Below are positions 9,220-18,186 of a stretch of DNA of 57,674 nt, piece after piece. How positions within the stretch are numbered: the first letter of the stretch is position 1; every line of letters begins with the position of its first letter. Made by a program: the position numbers and the translations under genes. A model generated the notes under the pieces. It did no database searches and was not told where the DNA came from. It saw only the letters and a list, made by a program, of their open reading frames with translations. The stretch is from Loktanella sp. (GTDB taxonomy: Bacteria > Pseudomonadota > Alphaproteobacteria > Rhodobacterales > Rhodobacteraceae): NCBI GenBank assembly GCA_024635625.1, contig JAGXIQ010000037.1:1-57674 (forward strand), written 5' to 3'.

Positions 9220-10011
9220 ATGAAGACGATCAACGCCGAGATCTCTGACTTGACCCCCCTTACCGACGATGACCGCGCCCGGATACGCGCGCTGGCAAAG
9301 CGGCAGCGCCGTGCGAACGGACTTTTGATGCGGGCTATCAATTTTGTCGGGTCTCAGGTCGAAGATACGTTGAAATTCCTGCCCAAAGGCGCGCGAAGTC
9401 AGATTGATGGCGCCGCGCGAGCGGCACTGACCCAAAGTTATGAAGTTGCGTCGAAATCCCGTGAAGGGGCGTTGGGGCAGGCGATCAATACGGACCGGAT
9501 GCATAAGATCATGGCGACGCTGTCAGGTGCCGTCGGTGGTTTCGGCGGCTTGCCTACTGCATTGGCAGAACTCCCCGTTGCGACCACGATGATCTTTCGC
9601 GCAGTCCAAGGTGTTGCCGCCCAATATGGCGAGGATCCTGCCGCGCCAGAGACCCGACTTCAGGCACTTGCCGTCTTTGGCGCTGGTACGGATGGCGAGG
9701 ACGGGATTGATACATCGTTCCTCGGCGCGCGGTTGGGATTGTCAGGGGCTGCTGTGCATACGCTGATTGCCCGCGTCGCACCGCGCTTTGCGACTGTTCT
9801 AACGCAAAAGCTGGCGACGCAGGCTGTGCCAATCCTAGGCGCCGCCGCCGGGGCGGGCACGAATTACGCATTCACGCAATATTACGTCGAGATGGCTCAT
9901 GTCCATTTTGGTCTACGGCAGCTGGCCCGCGTACACGGCGAGGACGCCGTGCTGGATGTGTTTCACGCGGCCTTGGTCGACCGTCAGGTAACGGCAGCGC
10001 GCGACGCCTGA
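9220..10011 (+). CDS. EcsC family protein
   Basis: A 263-residue EcsC-domain protein. Recognised by the repeated alanine/glycine-rich helices 'MATLSGAVGGFGGLPTALAE' and 'IPVLGAAAGAGTNYAFTQYY' and by the helical layout of the family. The function is not established; members are often membrane-associated. I prefer the ATG at 9220 to a TTG at 9166 that overlaps the previous stop. The 3' end overlaps the convergent ptsP by 28 bases. Confidence 0.78.
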   Translation: MKTINAEISDLTPLTDDDRARIRALAKRQRRANGLLMRAINFVGSQVEDTLKFLPKGARSQIDGAARAALTQSYEVASKSREGALGQAINTDRMHKIMATLSGAVGGFGGLPTALAELPVATTMIFRAVQGVAAQYGEDPAAPETRLQALAVFGAGTDGEDGIDTSFLGARLGLSGAAVHTLIARVAPRFATVLTQKLATQAVPILGAAAGAGTNYAFTQYYVEMAHVHFGLRQLARVHGEDAVLDVFHAALVDRQVTAARDA

Positions 10012-12251
10012 TGGTTTTCGGCCAGCCAGGCATTTATGATTTCGCGGATGTCCTGTTCGCCGGCAGCCAAAGCCGCTGATACGGCCTCTCCCGCTGCGAC
10101 CAGGTCAACTTGGCGCAGCAGGTGTTTGACAGGTCCGACAGAGGCGGGACGCATCGACAGGCTCCGAAACCCGATGGCAGTCAGCACGAGTGCCTCTAGC
10201 GGGCGGCCCGCGTCTTCGCCACAAAACGACAAGGGGGTACCTGCTGCGTCGCAGCGCTGTACCACTGTTTGCAGAAATGTAAGAAAGCTGCCGTTTAACG
10301 TGTCATACCGGCGACGCACCAATTCGTTTTCGCGATCAGCCGCGTAAAAGAATTGTTTTAGATCGTTGCCACCGACCGATATGAAATCAACCTCTTTAAA
10401 GAACGCGTCAGGGGCATAGGCCAGCGACGGCGTTTCCAGCATCGCGCCGACTTCTAGTTTAGAGGGTAGAGGATTGCCAAGTTTGGCCTCTCTGGCGGTG
10501 ACTTTGTCCAGTTCTGCCCGGGCTTGGCGGAATTCGGAGTGAAGGGTGATAAAGGGGAACATCACGGCCAGCGGACCACCGTTCGCCGCCCGCATTAGTG
10601 CCTGCAGCTGCATCCGCAAAATGCCCGGTTTATCAAGCCCGACGCGGATCGCCCGCCAACCCATCGCTGGGTTCGGTTCGTCATTGGGCTTCATGTAGGG
10701 CAGGACCTTGTCAGATCCGATATCCAGTGTCCTAAAGGCGACACGCTTGCCGTGGGCCGCCCCCATGACGCGCGCATAAAGCGCTGACAGCTCTGATCGT
10801 TTTGGCATCTGGCTACGGATCAGAAACTGAAGTTCGGTGCGGAACAGTCCGACGCCCTCTGCGCCGGAAGAGGGCAGCGAGGGCAAGTCGGCCATCAAGC
10901 CCGCGTTCATGTGCAAGGACACAGTTGTACCACAGGTACCGACGGCGGGAAGGTCGCGCAATGAGGCATAGCGTTCCTGCGCGCGCGTCTGCATCGCAAG
11001 CTTGTCCGCAAAGGCCGCTTTGACGCTGTCGTCTGGGCGCAGATGTACGACGCCCTGTTCGCCATCCACAAGGATGGCGTCGCCGTTCAGTGCCTCTGTC
11101 GTGATGCCCTTTGCGTTGATCACCAGTGGAATGGCCCACGCGCGGGCGACAATGGTAGCATGCGACCCAACAGAGCCTTCTTCCAGCACGATCCCGCGCA
11201 GCGCTTTACCGTAATCGAGCAACTCTCCTGGACCGATGTTCTTTGCAATCAGGATCGGATTTTCAGGCATCTCGGCGCCGGTGTTTTTGCCTTGGCCGGT
11301 CAGGATGCGCAGCAGTCGGTTCGACAGGTCGTCCAGATCGTGTAGCCGCTCTCGCATATAGGCGTCGCCGGCTTGGCTCAGGCGGGATCGAGCTAGCGAT
11401 TGTTCTTTTTCCACCGCAGCTTCGGCGGACAGACCTGTGGCGATATCCGCTTCCATCCGGCGCAACCAGCTGCGGGAATTCGCGAACATGCGGTAGGCTT
11501 CGAAGATCTCAACTTGATCAGGCGACATGCTGCGGCTGCCGTTCAACAAGTCGTCGACGGTGGTGCGCAGGGTTTCAACGGCGTCTCGCAGGCGTTCCAG
11601 TTCCTTGTCTGGATCGTCGGAAATCGGATTAGTGACGACCACGCGCGGTTCGTGCAGATAGACGTTGCCTGCGCTGGCACCCTCTTGGGCAATAGACCCT
11701 CGGAACATGACTGGCTGCTGATGTCGAGCGGACAGGGCGGCACCTTCGCCGACGAAAGCGCCAAGTTCGGTCATTTCGGCCAGAACCATGGCCACGACTT
11801 CTAGCGCGTAGACCTCATCGGGGGTAAACGCGCGGGCGTCCTTGGATTGGACAACCAGCACCCCCAAAGCGTCGCCCAACCGTTGGATTGGCACGCCACA
11901 GAAGGACGAATACCGCTCCTCTCCGGTTTCTGGCATGTAGCGGAACCCTTTGGCGGAAGGCGCATCCGCCGCGTTCACGACCCGCCGCGTGCGGGCAACG
12001 CGGCCAACAAGGCCTTCACCGAGGCGCATCCGGGTCTTATGGACGGATTCCGCCTGTAGGCCCTCGGTTGCGCATAATTCAAGCGTATCCGCGTCACGGA
12101 ACAGGTAAATAGAGCAGACTTCGGTCTGCATGGACGTCGCGATCAATTCGACGATCCGGTCCAGCCGTTCCTGACCGGCCGAATCCTCTGCCAAAGCGCG
12201 GCGTAGACGGCCCAACAGCTTACGGCTTTCGGTTTCGATCTTTTCGGGCAT
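9984..12251 (-). CDS. ptsP: PTS-Ntr enzyme I (PEP-protein phosphotransferase)
   Basis: First enzyme of the nitrogen phosphotransferase chain, passing phosphate from PEP to NPr. The 755 residues hold an N-terminal GAF domain (about 15-150, 'SIYLFRDADTLELCATEGLQ'), then the enzyme I body. The phospho-histidine is in 'GSVGSHATIVARAWAIP'. The PEP-binding barrel shows 'FRTLDIGSDK', 'SVGGNDLKQFFYAADREN' and the active cysteine in 'LSFCGEDAGRPL'. Starts at the ATG at 12251. In many alphaproteobacteria ptsP lies next to lysC; here a divergent carbonic anhydrase gene lies between them. Confidence 0.94.
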   Translation of the reverse strand: MPEKIETESRKLLGRLRRALAEDSAGQERLDRIVELIATSMQTEVCSIYLFRDADTLELCATEGLQAESVHKTRMRLGEGLVGRVARTRRVVNAADAPSAKGFRYMPETGEERYSSFCGVPIQRLGDALGVLVVQSKDARAFTPDEVYALEVVAMVLAEMTELGAFVGEGAALSARHQQPVMFRGSIAQEGASAGNVYLHEPRVVVTNPISDDPDKELERLRDAVETLRTTVDDLLNGSRSMSPDQVEIFEAYRMFANSRSWLRRMEADIATGLSAEAAVEKEQSLARSRLSQAGDAYMRERLHDLDDLSNRLLRILTGQGKNTGAEMPENPILIAKNIGPGELLDYGKALRGIVLEEGSVGSHATIVARAWAIPLVINAKGITTEALNGDAILVDGEQGVVHLRPDDSVKAAFADKLAMQTRAQERYASLRDLPAVGTCGTTVSLHMNAGLMADLPSLPSSGAEGVGLFRTELQFLIRSQMPKRSELSALYARVMGAAHGKRVAFRTLDIGSDKVLPYMKPNDEPNPAMGWRAIRVGLDKPGILRMQLQALMRAANGGPLAVMFPFITLHSEFRQARAELDKVTAREAKLGNPLPSKLEVGAMLETPSLAYAPDAFFKEVDFISVGGNDLKQFFYAADRENELVRRRYDTLNGSFLTFLQTVVQRCDAAGTPLSFCGEDAGRPLEALVLTAIGFRSLSMRPASVGPVKHLLRQVDLVAAGEAVSAALAAGEQDIREIINAWLAENHQASRAAVT

Positions 12252-12439
12252 AGCTCCCCCAGCGTCTTGTCCCTCCTCCCATATGCGGTTTCGTGCCCTT
12301 TGGGGAGGGTGAATGCGGCGGGGGCACCGGATCAATTCATCCTTCGGTTGCGGTTCTTCTAAACTGCTATGGGTTTAAGCTGATATTTACGGCCATGCTC
12401 CCATGTTGTCGGCAGGCGAAGTCGACGAAGAGAGTGAAT

Positions 12440-13180
12440 ATGCCGAAGCGTGTGATAACTTATGCAGCCTTAATGCATTTATTGACTTTCGGCAGCGTCA
12501 GCCAAGCCGAAGATTGGAGCTATGATGGTGCAAATGGCCCAGATTATTGGGCCGACGTGTCATCCGACTACGCAATTTGTGCAGAAGGGCGCTTTCAGTC
12601 GCCTTTCAATATCGTTCCCGATATCGACGCCGATTTGGCGGACCTCGACATTCACTATGGACGCCTGCCGGTGGCAGTGACGAACAACGGTCATACGCTC
12701 GTCACCAGTGGCGGCCCCGAAGATCATGTGAAGATCGGGGATACGGACTACAAATTGTTGCAGTTCCACTTTCACACACCCAGCGAGCACCTCATCGACG
12801 GGACTAGTTTTCCGATGGAGGTACATTTTGTCCATCAGGCCGCCGACGGTCGCTTTGCCGTTATTGGCGCGATGATTGCAGAGGGGGACGCGAACCCCGC
12901 AATCGCGCAACTTTGGAACGTGGCGCCTTACGATCATGGTGCGACTGGCAGCGGCGACGCGGTTATTACCTTGGCTGACCTTCTACCCATCGATCGAAGC
13001 TATATAAGATTCATGGGGTCACTGACGACGCCACCCTGCACAGAGGGCATCAACTGGCAGATGCTGATGACACCGATCACCGCATCTGCTGAACAGATTG
13101 CGGCCTTCAGGTCAGTCTTTCCCAACAATGCCCGACCAATCCAGCCTCGGAATGGCCGGCTTGTTGTCGCGGAACGTTGA
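12440..13180 (+). CDS. Alpha-class carbonic anhydrase, exported
   Basis: Interconverts CO2 and bicarbonate, probably in the periplasm. The 246 residues begin with a short signal peptide ending 'GSVSQAE'. 'CAEGRFQSPFNI' is the family entry motif. Zinc ligands are visible as two histidines in 'QFHFHTPSEH' and a third in 'EVHFVHQ'. 'GSLTTPPCTEGINW' is the conserved C-terminal active-site strand. The start is the ATG at 12440; another in-frame ATG at 12395 would put 15 extra residues before the signal. It is the only plus-strand gene between ptsP and lysC. Confidence 0.92.
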   Translation: MPKRVITYAALMHLLTFGSVSQAEDWSYDGANGPDYWADVSSDYAICAEGRFQSPFNIVPDIDADLADLDIHYGRLPVAVTNNGHTLVTSGGPEDHVKIGDTDYKLLQFHFHTPSEHLIDGTSFPMEVHFVHQAADGRFAVIGAMIAEGDANPAIAQLWNVAPYDHGATGSGDAVITLADLLPIDRSYIRFMGSLTTPPCTEGINWQMLMTPITASAEQIAAFRSVFPNNARPIQPRNGRLVVAER

Positions 13181-13299
13181 ACGCGCCTGAGACCGGTCTG
13201 TCTAAGTTAGGTGGAAAATACCCTAGGGGGTGCCGTAGATTGGTCGTCGGCGACATTGTTTACCGTCACCTTACAACGCGACGGCAAATCTGGACTGCC

Positions 13300-14538
13300 T
13301 TAGGCCGCCTTTTCCAAACCGAATGCATCATGTAACGCCTGCACAGCAAGTTCCATGTACTTGCGGTCGATCAGAACACTGATTTTAATTTCTGATGTCG
13401 TGATCACCTTGATGTTGATGCCTTCGTCACGCAGGACGGCAAACATCTTGGCCGCGACTCCAGCGTGGCTGCGCATGCCGATACCAACAATACTAATTTT
13501 GGCGACGCCTTCGTCCGCAACCAGATCGTGGAAGTTAATTGACCCATCGGCCTTGGCTTCTTCCATCGCCTTTTGCGCGCGCATGACCTGATCCACAGGG
13601 CAAGAGAAGGTCATGTCTGTACGACCTTCTTCCGAAATATTCTGCACAATCATGTCGACATTTACGCCCGCAGTCGCCAGTGGGCCAAAGATTGCGGCGG
13701 CGATACCGGGCCTGTCGGCAACCGAGATCAGCGTCATCTTCGCCTCGTCACGGGAATAGGCCACACCGGCCACGACATTGCTTTCCATGATGTCCTCCTC
13801 GGCGCACACCAGCGTGCCCGCGTTATCTGATGGTTCTTCGAACGACGACAAGACCCGCAGCTTGACACCGAAGCGCATGGCAAGTTCCACTGATCGCGTC
13901 TGCAGGACCTTGGCACCTAGCGAAGCAAGTTCAAGCATTTCTTCGAAAGCGATGCGGTCCAGCTTGCGGGCCTTCGACGTGATACGCGGGTCAGTGGTAT
14001 AGACACCGTCAACATCGGTATAGATGTCGCATCTTTGCGCACCAAAAGCCGCAGCGAATGCGACAGCGGTGGTGTCAGAACCGCCACGGCCTAGCGTGGT
14101 AATCCGGCCCTCTGGGCTGACGCCTTGAAATCCGGCGACGACGGCAACTTTCATACCTTCAGCGAATTTCGCGGCGATGTTCTCAGTTGGGATCGCTTCG
14201 ATCCGCGCATTGGCGTGGGCCGACGTCGTTTGCACCGGAACCTGCCAACCTTGCCAACTACGTGCGGGGATATCCATTTCCTGCAACCGCAGTGCCATCA
14301 GACCTGCAGTCACGTTCTCGCCGCTGGCCGTTACGGCGTCGTATTCGCGGGCGTCGTAAAGGGGCGAGGTTTCATTTACCCAGCCGACCAATTCGTTGGT
14401 TTTACCCGACATGGCAGAGACGACGACGATCACATCGTAGCCATTCGCCACCTCAAGCGCCACGCGCTTTGAGGCGCGGGCGATCCGGTCGAGGTTGGCG
14501 ACCGAGGTGCCGCCGAATTTCATCACGAGTGTAGGCAT
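13300..14538 (-). CDS. lysC: Aspartate kinase
   Basis: Phosphorylates aspartate, the first step to lysine, threonine and methionine. The 412-residue protein begins 'VMKFGGTSVANLDRI', the aspartokinase signature, and has 'TTLGRGGSDTTAVAFAAAFGA'. The C-terminal third carries paired ACT domains, one at 'MTLISVADRPGIAAAIFGPL' and one at 'ISIVGIGMRSHAGVAAKMF', which usually bind lysine or threonine for feedback control. Length and layout are standard. A 66-base gap separates it from the SDR gene upstream on the same strand. Confidence 0.96.
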   Translation of the reverse strand: MPTLVMKFGGTSVANLDRIARASKRVALEVANGYDVIVVVSAMSGKTNELVGWVNETSPLYDAREYDAVTASGENVTAGLMALRLQEMDIPARSWQGWQVPVQTTSAHANARIEAIPTENIAAKFAEGMKVAVVAGFQGVSPEGRITTLGRGGSDTTAVAFAAAFGAQRCDIYTDVDGVYTTDPRITSKARKLDRIAFEEMLELASLGAKVLQTRSVELAMRFGVKLRVLSSFEEPSDNAGTLVCAEEDIMESNVVAGVAYSRDEAKMTLISVADRPGIAAAIFGPLATAGVNVDMIVQNISEEGRTDMTFSCPVDQVMRAQKAMEEAKADGSINFHDLVADEGVAKISIVGIGMRSHAGVAAKMFAVLRDEGINIKVITTSEIKISVLIDRKYMELAVQALHDAFGLEKAA

Positions 14539-14605
14539 ATCAACCTCGGGTCAGCTTTTGTCCGCGCCTGCTTTAGTGGCAAGCCGACCCAAGGGCAATG
14601 CCCCC

Positions 14606-15250
14606 TTAAAAGGGATGATCGTGACCATCCCACGTTTTAAAGCACCCCGTGATGTCTAATGACAGGGCATCGAACTGGTCCCGAAGGCCAGTCGCCGCTT
14701 GGGTGGGCGTAATCGCAGCACTGCTGCCGCCCATATCGGTCTGCACCCAGCCGGGATGATAGATGCCGACCGGCACGCCATCGCCTTTTAGGTCCACAGC
14801 CAGGTTGCGGCCAAGGTTCAGCACCGCAGCCTTTGAGGCGCGGTAGATATACGACCCGCCCGGGGCATTGGTGTCAGACGCCATCTGACTTGAAATTATG
14901 GCAATCTTGCCCTTGGCCGCCTTAAGGTTTGGTAAGAGGGCTTGGATAGACAGGAATACTCCAGTCACGTTCACCGCAAAAGCTTGCGCCCAAAGATCGG
15001 CGGTGAGGTCTTCCAGTGCCATGCCTTTTTCGACATAGACACCCGCGTTGCAGACCAGCAGGTCTAGCGGTTGGCCACCGAAATCTTTCGCCATCTGCGC
15101 GACGGACCCGGGGTCTGCGACGTCCAGCCGCAACCATTCCTTTTGCGGCGCGTCGCGGTGGGTGCCGATTACGGCTTCGCCACGTGCGCGGTAGGCGTCG
15201 AACATCGCGCGACCGATGCCACGGTTTGCACCGGTGATAAGCGTGGTCAT
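14606..15250 (-). CDS. Short-chain dehydrogenase/reductase
   Basis: NAD(P)-dependent oxidoreductase of 214 residues. 'LITGANRGIGRAMFD' is the nucleotide-binding glycine motif, 'LVCNAGVY' the NAG motif, and 'SYIYRASKAAV' the catalytic YxxxK. It resembles the C-factor-like short SDR group, with 'HPGWVQTDMGG' after the active site. Substrate unknown. It starts 12 bases after the DUF1178 gene and probably shares its transcript. Confidence 0.87.
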   Translation of the reverse strand: MTTLITGANRGIGRAMFDAYRARGEAVIGTHRDAPQKEWLRLDVADPGSVAQMAKDFGGQPLDLLVCNAGVYVEKGMALEDLTADLWAQAFAVNVTGVFLSIQALLPNLKAAKGKIAIISSQMASDTNAPGGSYIYRASKAAVLNLGRNLAVDLKGDGVPVGIYHPGWVQTDMGGSSAAITPTQAATGLRDQFDALSLDITGCFKTWDGHDHPF

Positions 15251-15262
15251 GGGGTGGTTCTC

Positions 15263-15655
15263 CTAGTTGGTACGACGTCGCGGCTTGAATGGCAGCGGCA
15301 GCACAGGGATGTCGTCTGCGATCAAATCCCGGACCTCTGCGCCGCTCGCTTGGCCATAGATAGGACGTTCCGCCACTTTGCCTTCGTGCATCGCCCGCGC
15401 TTCTTTTGCAAAGCTGCGACCAACGTCATCGGACGTCGCCTCAACGTGTTTGCGCAATTTTTCTAGTGGTGTGGGGGTGCGGTCGAATTCAGCTGTTGCC
15501 ACGGCGGGGGCCATGATTGTTTTAGTGATTTGGGTCGATCCGCATGTCGTACAGGCCAATTGGCCCGCGTCAGCTAACGCCTGATAGGCATCTGCCGACC
15601 GGAACCAGCTTTCGAACCGATGAGATTTGTCGCAGGTCAGAGTGTAGCGGATCAC
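15263..15655 (-). CDS. DUF1178 family protein
   Basis: A 130-residue conserved alphaproteobacterial protein of unknown function. The N-terminus 'TCDKSHRFESWFRSADAY' followed by 'LACTTCGSTQITKTIMAP' gives a zinc-ribbon-like arrangement with a CxxC pair. The C-terminus 'ARAMHEGKVAERPIYGQAS' is characteristic of the family. The start appears to be GTG. Confidence 0.85.
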   Translation of the reverse strand: MIRYTLTCDKSHRFESWFRSADAYQALADAGQLACTTCGSTQITKTIMAPAVATAEFDRTPTPLEKLRKHVEATSDDVGRSFAKEARAMHEGKVAERPIYGQASGAEVRDLIADDIPVLPLPFKPRRRTN

Positions 15656-15718
15656 GGGGATGGGGTCCGATCAAGGTTGCGGATAAAGATAGACCGTCCC
15701 AGCCTAGTTGCAACCGGG

Positions 15719-16201
15719 TTAGAGCTTTGACGGATCGAAGTCCTCGACGAGGCGCCGCAGGGCGGGTTCTGCGAGTTTTGACGCGGCCTTCGCTAAGGGA
15801 AACCACTTGCGTTTACGTTCGGACCGCTCTGGCCAGTCGCTTGCGACTTGTTGAACCAGAAGGGGATAAACCATCACGACAACAGGCGTCGTGCGCCGCG
15901 ACAAGGGTTTGACGTAGGAATAAACGCCAAGACATCGATCAATGGGTCTTCCTGTCAGGCCAGCTTCTTCCCATGCTTCCGTTGCCGCAGCCTCTGCCGG
16001 GGTTTGCTTGTGCATCGGCCAGCCCTTGGGCACGATCCAGCGGTTCGTTCGACGAGATGTAATTAAGCACACCTCGACCGCGCCAGTCGAGTCCAACCGA
16101 TAGCACAATGCCGCGAACTGGCCGCGTACGTCCGTCTTGCCGCCGCGTAGTTTCAGCGGCAGTTGACTGCGGGGTGCGGCAGGGGTGGTGTCTTCGGCCA
16201 A
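15719..16201 (-). CDS. Nudix hydrolase with altered Nudix box
   Basis: A 160-residue Nudix-fold protein expected to hydrolyse a nucleoside diphosphate derivative. The box reads 'GWPMHKQTPAEAAATEAWEE' followed by AGL. Compared with GX5EX7REUXEEXGU, the first Glu is Gln and the Arg is Thr; the metal-binding EAWEE part is intact. 'NRWIVPKGWP' before the box resembles the diphosphoinositol/diadenosine polyphosphate group. The only start in frame is a TTG at 16201. It faces the histone deacetylase-like gene head to head. Confidence 0.78.
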   Translation of the reverse strand: MAEDTTPAAPRSQLPLKLRGGKTDVRGQFAALCYRLDSTGAVEVCLITSRRTNRWIVPKGWPMHKQTPAEAAATEAWEEAGLTGRPIDRCLGVYSYVKPLSRRTTPVVVMVYPLLVQQVASDWPERSERKRKWFPLAKAASKLAEPALRRLVEDFDPSKL

Positions 16202-16274
16202 GTGTCTTACATCCCGTGATATGCACTCTGTGGTCCCACACCCCTATGACGTCCGCAAGACGCAAACCCCGCCG

Positions 16275-17384
16275 ATGTTTATCGGGTCGGAAATTTATCG
16301 CCATTCTTCTTATGGGCCGTTTCATCCGTTGCGGGTGCCGCGTGTTTCCACTGTCATGGATCTGTGCCGCGCAATGGGCTGGATCGCGCCGGGACAATAC
16401 CTAACGTCACCCCGTGCGAAGCCAGCCGCGCTGTTTTCGTTCCACACACCAGAATACATCGCGGCCCTTCAACGTGCAGAAGCGACGCAAAGCGTGACTG
16501 ATACCGATCGTGCGCGCCATAGCATAGGTACATCGAACAACCCGGTCTTTACCGAGATGTACCGCCGGCCTGCGACTTCTGCCGGTGCGGCCTTGCTGGC
16601 GGGAGAGTTGCTGCGCCACCCCGGTACGGTCTTTACGCCCGCTGGCGGGACGCATCACGGATTTCCCGACAGGGCCGGGGGGTTTTGCTACCTCAACGAT
16701 CCTGTTCTCGGCATCCAAGCGTTGCGCCGCAATGGTGCGGCGCGGATTGCCTACCTCGATATCGACGCGCACCACTGCGACGGTGTAGATCATGCATTTC
16801 GGGCCGATCCAGATACGCTGCTGATTTCGACCCACGAGGAAGGGCGCTGGCCCCGGACAGGGCCACTCAATGACGCGGGCGTCGGTAATGTGTTCAACGT
16901 GCCGCTGCCGCCCGGGGCGCACGACGACGACATGGCGATTGTGCGCGACACCGTAATTCTGCCTGCCTTAGCGGCCTTTCGCCCCGATGCCATCGTGCTG
17001 CAATGCGGGGCCGACGCGGTGCTAGAGGATCCGCAGTCCCGTCTAGCACTGTCCAATAATGCACATTGGGCAATTTTGTCGGCGATTCGCCCCATGGTAT
17101 CGCGTTTGATGGTACTGGGTGGCGGAGGCTATAATCCGTGGAGCGTGGGCCGTCTGTGGTCTGGCAACTGGGCGATCCTGAACGATTTGCCGATACCGTT
17201 GGTTTTGCCGGGTGCCGCACAAAGCGTTCTTGCCGGGCTGCGCTGGGATGGGCAGCGCCGCGTGACGGTTCCACCCCCGCATTGGATCAAAACCCTGCGC
17301 GACGTGCCGCGTTATGGATTGATCCATGACTCCACGCGTCATGCCTGTGATCACCTTTCGGCGCGTCTGTTGAGTTGGACTTGA
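16275..17384 (+). CDS. Histone deacetylase family protein (AcuC/acetylpolyamine amidohydrolase type)
   Basis: A zinc-dependent amidohydrolase of about 369 residues that removes acetyl groups from lysine or polyamine-like substrates. Visible motifs: 'GTHHGFPDRAGGFCYLND' (active-site His-His), 'YLDIDAHHCDGVDHAF' (zinc ligands), 'STHEEGRWPRTG' and 'LGGGGYNP' near the end. The start is uncertain: ATG at 16275 fits where the domain begins, ATG at 16221 would add 18 residues, and GTG at 16185 would overlap the divergent Nudix gene. Bacterial substrates of this subgroup are mostly unknown. Confidence 0.85.
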   Translation: MFIGSEIYRHSSYGPFHPLRVPRVSTVMDLCRAMGWIAPGQYLTSPRAKPAALFSFHTPEYIAALQRAEATQSVTDTDRARHSIGTSNNPVFTEMYRRPATSAGAALLAGELLRHPGTVFTPAGGTHHGFPDRAGGFCYLNDPVLGIQALRRNGAARIAYLDIDAHHCDGVDHAFRADPDTLLISTHEEGRWPRTGPLNDAGVGNVFNVPLPPGAHDDDMAIVRDTVILPALAAFRPDAIVLQCGADAVLEDPQSRLALSNNAHWAILSAIRPMVSRLMVLGGGGYNPWSVGRLWSGNWAILNDLPIPLVLPGAAQSVLAGLRWDGQRRVTVPPPHWIKTLRDVPRYGLIHDSTRHACDHLSARLLSWT

Positions 17385-17448
17385 TCACGTCTTGCGGCGC
17401 ATCGGCCCACGCGGGATAGTCACGCCAAGTCAAAGGATCCGGACCGCC

Positions 17449-18186
17449 ATGAAATTTTTGATCGCACTCGTTCTGACTAGCGCGCTGGGTACCGCCGCGC
17501 AGGCCCGGGATGTGACCGTATTCGCGGCGGCGTCGTTAAAAGAACCGCTGGACCAGTTTCTGCTGACACTGCCGGGTGTGACAGTCAGCTACGGCGGTAG
17601 CGGTACGCTTGCACGGCAGGTCATGGCCGGCGCGCCTGCCGATCTGGTGTTTCTGGCGCATCCCGACTGGATGCAGGCACTGGACGATGCGGGAATGTTG
17701 ATGCCGGACACGCGCACCGACTTGCTGGGCAATCAGATCGTCCTCGTGGCGCCGGCAGGTACGGCCGATGTGGCGCTGACGCCTGATGGGATTGCGCAGG
17801 CGCTGGGTGATGATGGCCGGTTGGCAATCGGCCTGACGACGTCTGTCCCCGCAGGTATTTACGGGCGAGAAGCGCTGCGGGCACTAAATTTGTGGGATAG
17901 CGTCAAGGATCACTTGGCAGAGGTCGACAATGTCCGCGCCGCTCTTGCCCTGACCGATAGGGGCGAGACGCCTCTCGGTCTTGTCTATCGCACCGACGCC
18001 CGTGTTGCGCCGTCTGTCAGTGTGGTCGCGACTTTTCCCACCAACAGCCATGCGCCTATCCTTTATCAAGCGGCGATCGTCACCGGGGCGAATCCAGCGG
18101 CGCAAGCAGTGCTTGATGCGCTGAAATCTAACAAAGGGCAGGCCACCTTTGCCAGTGCCGGGTTCATCCCGCTGGTTGCGCCCTGA
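17449..18186 (+). CDS. modA: Molybdate ABC transporter, substrate-binding protein
   Basis: Periplasmic molybdate-binding protein of 245 residues. The signal peptide ends at 'GTAAQARD', followed by 'VTVFAAASLKEPLDQF' and 'VSYGGSGTLARQVMAGAPADL', which carry the oxyanion-binding serines. 'GRLAIGLTTSVPAGIYGREA' is also characteristic. Its TGA shares one base with the modB ATG. No ModE-type operator was recognised in the 64 bases upstream. Confidence 0.93.
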   Translation: MKFLIALVLTSALGTAAQARDVTVFAAASLKEPLDQFLLTLPGVTVSYGGSGTLARQVMAGAPADLVFLAHPDWMQALDDAGMLMPDTRTDLLGNQIVLVAPAGTADVALTPDGIAQALGDDGRLAIGLTTSVPAGIYGREALRALNLWDSVKDHLAEVDNVRAALALTDRGETPLGLVYRTDARVAPSVSVVATFPTNSHAPILYQAAIVTGANPAAQAVLDALKSNKGQATFASAGFIPLVAP

